9,197 nt of DNA, taken from contig CALKCG010000105.1 of assembly GCA_938082915.1 (NCBI GenBank), forward strand, positions 1 through 9,197, given 5' to 3'. Shown piece after piece: positions 6,876-9,197 of the stretch. Numbering within the stretch: the stretch's first letter is position 1; every line of letters starts with the position of its first letter. The DNA is from an uncultured archaeon. GTDB taxonomy: Archaea; Thermoproteota; CALKCG01; B24. The notes beneath the pieces are model-generated. The model had not been told where the DNA came from. It saw only the letters and a list, made by a program, of their open reading frames with translations, and did not search any database. Position numbers and translations under genes: made by a program.

Positions 6876-6880
6876 GAGGA
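6874..6880 (+). promoter_or_regulatory. Ribosome binding site of lysJ overlapping the lysY stop
   Basis: AGGAGGA begins within the TAG stop of lysY (6873-6875) and ends 6 bases before the TTG at 6887. It supports the TTG start and coupled translation of lysY and lysJ. Confidence 0.7.
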
Positions 6881-6886
6881 GCAATA

Positions 6887-8071
6887 TTGGATACGCAGAC
6901 GATCATCCAACTCGAAGAGAGAACTATGGTTAACGTCTACTTCAGATATCCAGTAGCCATTGTAAAAGGAAGCGGTGCAATATTATGGGATGCTGAAGGG
7001 AGGAGCTACATAGATTTAATGGGAGGGTATGGCGTTGCCATAGTGGGTCACTCTCACCCGAAGGTCGTTGAAGTGCTTAGAGAGCAAATCGGTAGGCTTA
7101 CGATATGTCATCCAAGCTTATACAATGATGTTAGGGCCTCCCTCTTAGAGAAACTCGTAACGATAGCCCCAAAGGGTTTAAACAGGGTTTACCTATGCAA
7201 TAGTGGAGCTGAAGCCGTTGAGGCAGCCATTAAAATGGCTAAGAAGTACACCGGCAGGTCTAAACTGGTTTCAACGGTAGGTGGTTTCCACGGTAAAACC
7301 TTGGGAGCTCTATCGGTGACGTGGAACCCCAAGTACAGAGAGCCTTTTAAAGACTTCTTAATTAAAAACGTAGAGTTTGTACCGTATGGAAATCTCGAAA
7401 AAGCCGAGGCAGCGATCGACGAAGGCACTACAGCGTTTATAGTAGAGCCAATCCAGGGAGAAAGCGGTGTAAAAATCCCCCCGAATGACTATTTGAGAGG
7501 TTTAAGAGATATATGCGATAGAAGGGGTAGTCTACTGATAGTGGATGAAATTCAGACGGGTCTTGGTCGAACCGGAGCCATGTGGGCTTGCCAACACTGG
7601 AGTGTGAAACCGGACATCATGTGCCTCGGTAAAGGTTTAGCTGGAGGAATTCCCATGGGAGCGGTCTTAGCAAGAGAAGACGTAGGCAATAGTCTCAAAC
7701 TTGGAGAGCATACGAGTACATTCGGCGGAAACCCTCTTGCATGCGCGGCGGCTTCAGCCGTGATAGATGTAATAGTTGGTGAGAGGCTGCCCGAAAGAGC
7801 GGGGAGGTTGGGTGAATTATTTAAACATGAGCTTGAGAAGCTCAAGCGAGCCCATTCATCTGTAAGGGAAGTTAGGGGCTTAGGCTTGATGAGAGCTGTG
7901 GAGCTTAGATTTGATGTAAAAGACGTCATCGTTAAAAGCCTTGAAAACGGGCTTATAACTCTGTATTCCGGTAGGAACGTTTTGAGATTCTTACCCCCTC
8001 TAGTCATAGAGGAGGAGCATATACTGGAGGCTTCAAAAATCTTGGACAATGTGCTCAACATGTTTTCCTGA
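6887..8071 (+). CDS. lysJ: [LysW]-lysine/[LysW]-ornithine aminotransferase LysJ (ArgD family)
   Basis: PLP-dependent class III aminotransferase that transfers an amino group, normally from glutamate, to the LysW-bound semialdehyde, giving LysW-lysine or LysW-ornithine for LysK to release. The 394 residues contain the phosphate-binding NSGAEA (105-110), GFHGKT (133-138), D220-E221 in VDEIQTG (the aspartate contacts the PLP ring nitrogen), the Schiff-base lysine K249 in LGKGLAGG, and STFGGNPLA (277-285). All expected active-site residues are present. Start is TTG at 6887 with AGGAGG 7 bases upstream and only 11 bases after lysY, so the two genes form an operon. It converges on the MazG-like gene with a 16-base gap (8072-8087) that holds no visible terminator. 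Generic acetylornithine aminotransferase is the alternative; the LysW context argues against that name. Confidence 0.93.
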   Translation: MDTQTIIQLEERTMVNVYFRYPVAIVKGSGAILWDAEGRSYIDLMGGYGVAIVGHSHPKVVEVLREQIGRLTICHPSLYNDVRASLLEKLVTIAPKGLNRVYLCNSGAEAVEAAIKMAKKYTGRSKLVSTVGGFHGKTLGALSVTWNPKYREPFKDFLIKNVEFVPYGNLEKAEAAIDEGTTAFIVEPIQGESGVKIPPNDYLRGLRDICDRRGSLLIVDEIQTGLGRTGAMWACQHWSVKPDIMCLGKGLAGGIPMGAVLAREDVGNSLKLGEHTSTFGGNPLACAAASAVIDVIVGERLPERAGRLGELFKHELEKLKRAHSSVREVRGLGLMRAVELRFDVKDVIVKSLENGLITLYSGRNVLRFLPPLVIEEEHILEASKILDNVLNMFS

Positions 8072-8087
8072 CCCATACTGTGTGAAG

Positions 8088-8384
8088 CTACACCCTCTTC
8101 CTACCATGCTTATAAGGCCTGGTCCTATTCACTAACATTTTCACGTTAATGGCGTTCGATACGTCCATTTTAAGGTCTCCACACATGTGGAAAATTCTAA
8201 TAAGTGCATCAGCTACCTCCTCTTTAAAAGCCTCAGGATTGTCGTCTCTCCAAGCCTCCATAGCTTCAGATAGTTCGGTTACCACAAGCATCAAGTAAAT
8301 TGGCACATTATCCCACGTCACGTGGAAGCCCTTCGAATTAGCTATCTCCGTGGCCTCTTTAACGAATTCTTCAAGGGTTTGCAG
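8088..8384 (-). CDS. MazG-like nucleotide pyrophosphohydrolase, probable CTG start
   Basis: Small all-alpha NTP pyrophosphatase of the MazG superfamily, likely hydrolysing a (d)NTP to the monophosphate with Mg2+; the actual substrate is unknown. Numbered from CTG at 8384 there are 98 residues, with the metal-binding pair E37 and E40 (TELSEAMEAW), E56 and D59 (EEVADALIR), then a helix and the NRTRPYKHG tail (86-94) common in MazG-like proteins. The first standard start is GTG at 8321, which loses the first 21 residues, including LEEFVKEATEIANSKGF, the usual first helix. The frame stays open back to a TGA at 8436-8438, but has no ATG, GTG or TTG in that stretch. CTG at 8384 has GGTGAT 6 bases upstream. 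It is divergent from the amidohydrolase gene and convergent with lysJ. The function is sure at family level; the start is inferred. Confidence 0.82.
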   Translation of the reverse strand: MQTLEEFVKEATEIANSKGFHVTWDNVPIYLMLVVTELSEAMEAWRDDNPEAFKEEVADALIRIFHMCGDLKMDVSNAINVKMLVNRTRPYKHGRKRV

Positions 8385-8390
8385 CTTTAA

Positions 8391-8396
8391 ATCACC
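8391..8396 (-). promoter_or_regulatory. Ribosome binding site before the CTG of the MazG-like gene
   Basis: GGTGAT on the minus strand matches the expected 16S tail complement and stands 6 bases from CTG at 8384. An ATG at 8398 overlaps it but is out of frame and stops after three codons. Confidence 0.45.
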
Positions 8397-8420
8397 ATGA
8401 GGAATGTAATCCTTTAATTC

Positions 8421-8427
8421 TAATAAA
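8421..8427 (-). promoter_or_regulatory. Possible TATA box for the MazG-like gene
   Basis: TTTATTA on the minus strand is placed so that transcription would start near 8399, giving a short leader that carries the GGTGAT site and the CTG at 8384. This agrees with translation starting upstream of the GTG at 8321. Confidence 0.35.
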
Positions 8428-8463
8428 CGTAGTTTTCAGTTTTCTAGGAAAAATTCAGTTGGA

Positions 8464-8471
8464 TTTAAATA
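8464..8471 (+). promoter_or_regulatory. Possible TATA box for the amidohydrolase gene
   Basis: TTTAAATA lies about 33-40 bases upstream of the TTG at 8504. A start near 8493 would leave a leader of only about 10 bases, consistent with the lack of a strong ribosome binding site (only GAG just before the TTG). Confidence 0.4.
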
Positions 8472-8503
8472 AATTTGCTATCTCTATAAGACTCTGGGTC
8501 GAG

Positions 8504-9197
8504 TTGGAGATTTTAATTAAAGATTGTGATTGGGTTGTTACTCAAGATGAACGTAGAAGACTACTGAGGAAGACATCAATCTTGATAAAAGATGGAGTCA
8601 TTGAGGATATAGGTCGCGGTTTAAACGGAGGAGATGTAGTCGTATCCGGCAAAGGCAAGGTTCTAATGCCCGGACTCATAAATACGCATACGCACCTTTC
8701 AATGAGCTTGTTTAGAGGCTATGCTGAAGATTTACCGTTAGATGAATGGCTTAAAGAGAAGGTGTGGCCTGTAGAACGTAGGCTTACTGAGAAACTCTGC
8801 TATGCGGGAGCTTTACTCGGATGCCTCGAAATGATAAGAACTGGTACGGTGTGTCTAGTCGACATGTACTACCATGCCGGAGCTACCGCTAAAGCTGTTA
8901 AGAAAGCCGGTTTAAGAGGGTTTATAGGTCAAGGCTTAATAGATACGGTATCGGATGATAGGAAATCTGATGAGAGTTTAAGGGAAAGCTTTCTAACAGC
9001 GGCTTACAAAGCAGCTAAAACCATCCGGGAGTTAAACGACTCTAAGATTAGACCCATAGTGGCCCCTCATGCTCCATACACTTGTTCCGATGAATTTCTC
9101 ATGAAAAGCCAGGCAATGGCTGAGGAACTTAACACACTCATCCATATACATTTAGCCGAAACTAGAAGAGAACAGGCGATGTTTCAGAGAAACTACG
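8504..9197 (+). CDS. Amidohydrolase, SAH/MTA (adenosine-derivative) deaminase group, 3'-truncated
   Basis: N-terminal 231 residues of a metal-dependent amidohydrolase of the TRZ/ATZ/guanine-deaminase subgroup; the gene runs off the right edge. The product probably deaminates S-adenosylhomocysteine, methylthioadenosine or 5'-deoxyadenosine to the inosine form, as in archaeal MtaD/DadD proteins. An N-terminal beta-sandwich segment (1-55) leads to PGLINTHTHLSMSLFRG with zinc ligands H62 and H64. APHAPYTCS follows at 187-195 and IHIHLAET at 213-220, with the third zinc histidine and an acidic residue (E219). The remaining ligands, a later histidine and aspartate, lie beyond the window. The chosen TTG at 8504 puts the usual beta-strand (MEILIKDCDWVVTQD) at the N-terminus; an upstream in-frame TTG at 8459 would add unrelated residues. 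Divergent from the MazG-like gene across about 120 bases. Other members, such as chlorohydrolases or cytosine deaminases, are less likely. Confidence 0.85.
   Translation, partial: MEILIKDCDWVVTQDERRRLLRKTSILIKDGVIEDIGRGLNGGDVVVSGKGKVLMPGLINTHTHLSMSLFRGYAEDLPLDEWLKEKVWPVERRLTEKLCYAGALLGCLEMIRTGTVCLVDMYYHAGATAKAVKKAGLRGFIGQGLIDTVSDDRKSDESLRESFLTAAYKAAKTIRELNDSKIRPIVAPHAPYTCSDEFLMKSQAMAEELNTLIHIHLAETRREQAMFQRNY

Noticed and set aside
7552..8076. 174-codon open frame antisense to lysJ
   Set aside because: Serine/proline-rich shadow of a complete, motif-rich aminotransferase; no ribosome binding site or family resemblance seen.
8088..8321. MazG-like gene as a truncated pseudogene
   Set aside because: All metal-binding residues and the C-terminal tail are present, and the missing N-terminal helix is encoded in frame just upstream, so a non-standard start is simpler.
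1..9197. Mobile element, CRISPR array, tRNA or rRNA
   Set aside because: No transposase-like product, regularly spaced repeats, cloverleaf-like sequence or rRNA-like stretch was found; the intergenic gaps are short.

Overview
The window is archaeal. Six genes belong to the LysW (amino-group carrier protein) route for lysine and/or arginine, in its archaeal form. Several upstream regions have BRE/TATA-like promoters, ribosome binding sites match an archaeal 16S tail (GGAGGTGA), and a PDCD5-like DNA-binding protein appears to be present. Composition is moderately AT-rich, and six of nine genes appear to start with TTG. A Thermoproteota/TACK-type archaeon, possibly thermophilic, is the best guess; the sequence does not fix the lineage.

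Layout. (1) 2-1807 (+): the 3' part of a polytopic membrane protein resembling the OPT-like DUF6785/DUF6784 transporter family, cut by the left edge. (2) 1870-5212 (-): an apparent operon read argG > lysW > lysZ > lysK, with junctions so tight that ribosome binding sites overlap the preceding stop codons or gene ends. (3) 5286-5681 (-): a small basic protein, probably PDCD5/TFAR19-like, upstream of argG. Between it and argG lie a promoter and a perfect 9-bp inverted repeat placed like an operator. (4) 5826-8071 (+): lysY(argC) > lysJ(argD), divergent from the small protein, with repeats in the promoter region. (5) 8088-8384 (-): a MazG-like pyrophosphohydrolase whose conserved N-terminal helix is reachable only from a non-standard start, possibly CTG. 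(6) 8504-9197 (+): the 5' part of an amidohydrolase of the SAH/MTA deaminase group, cut by the right edge.

Together, LysZ phosphorylates the side-chain carboxyl of a LysW-bound substrate, LysY reduces it, LysJ aminates it, and LysK releases lysine or ornithine from LysW. ArgG then acts on citrulline in arginine synthesis. ArgG transcribed with lysW/Z/K suggests the enzyme set serves arginine, probably with lysine as in Sulfolobus. The LysX/ArgX ligase, ornithine carbamoyltransferase and ArgH are not in the window.

There is no mobile element, CRISPR array, tRNA or rRNA that I can support. No gene-free stretch exceeds 300 bases; the longest is 5682-5825. The locus is mostly well-understood biosynthesis. 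The points worth a second look are the shared regulatory motifs, the non-canonical start of the MazG-like gene, the cysteine-containing loops of the membrane protein, and the small PDCD5-like gene.
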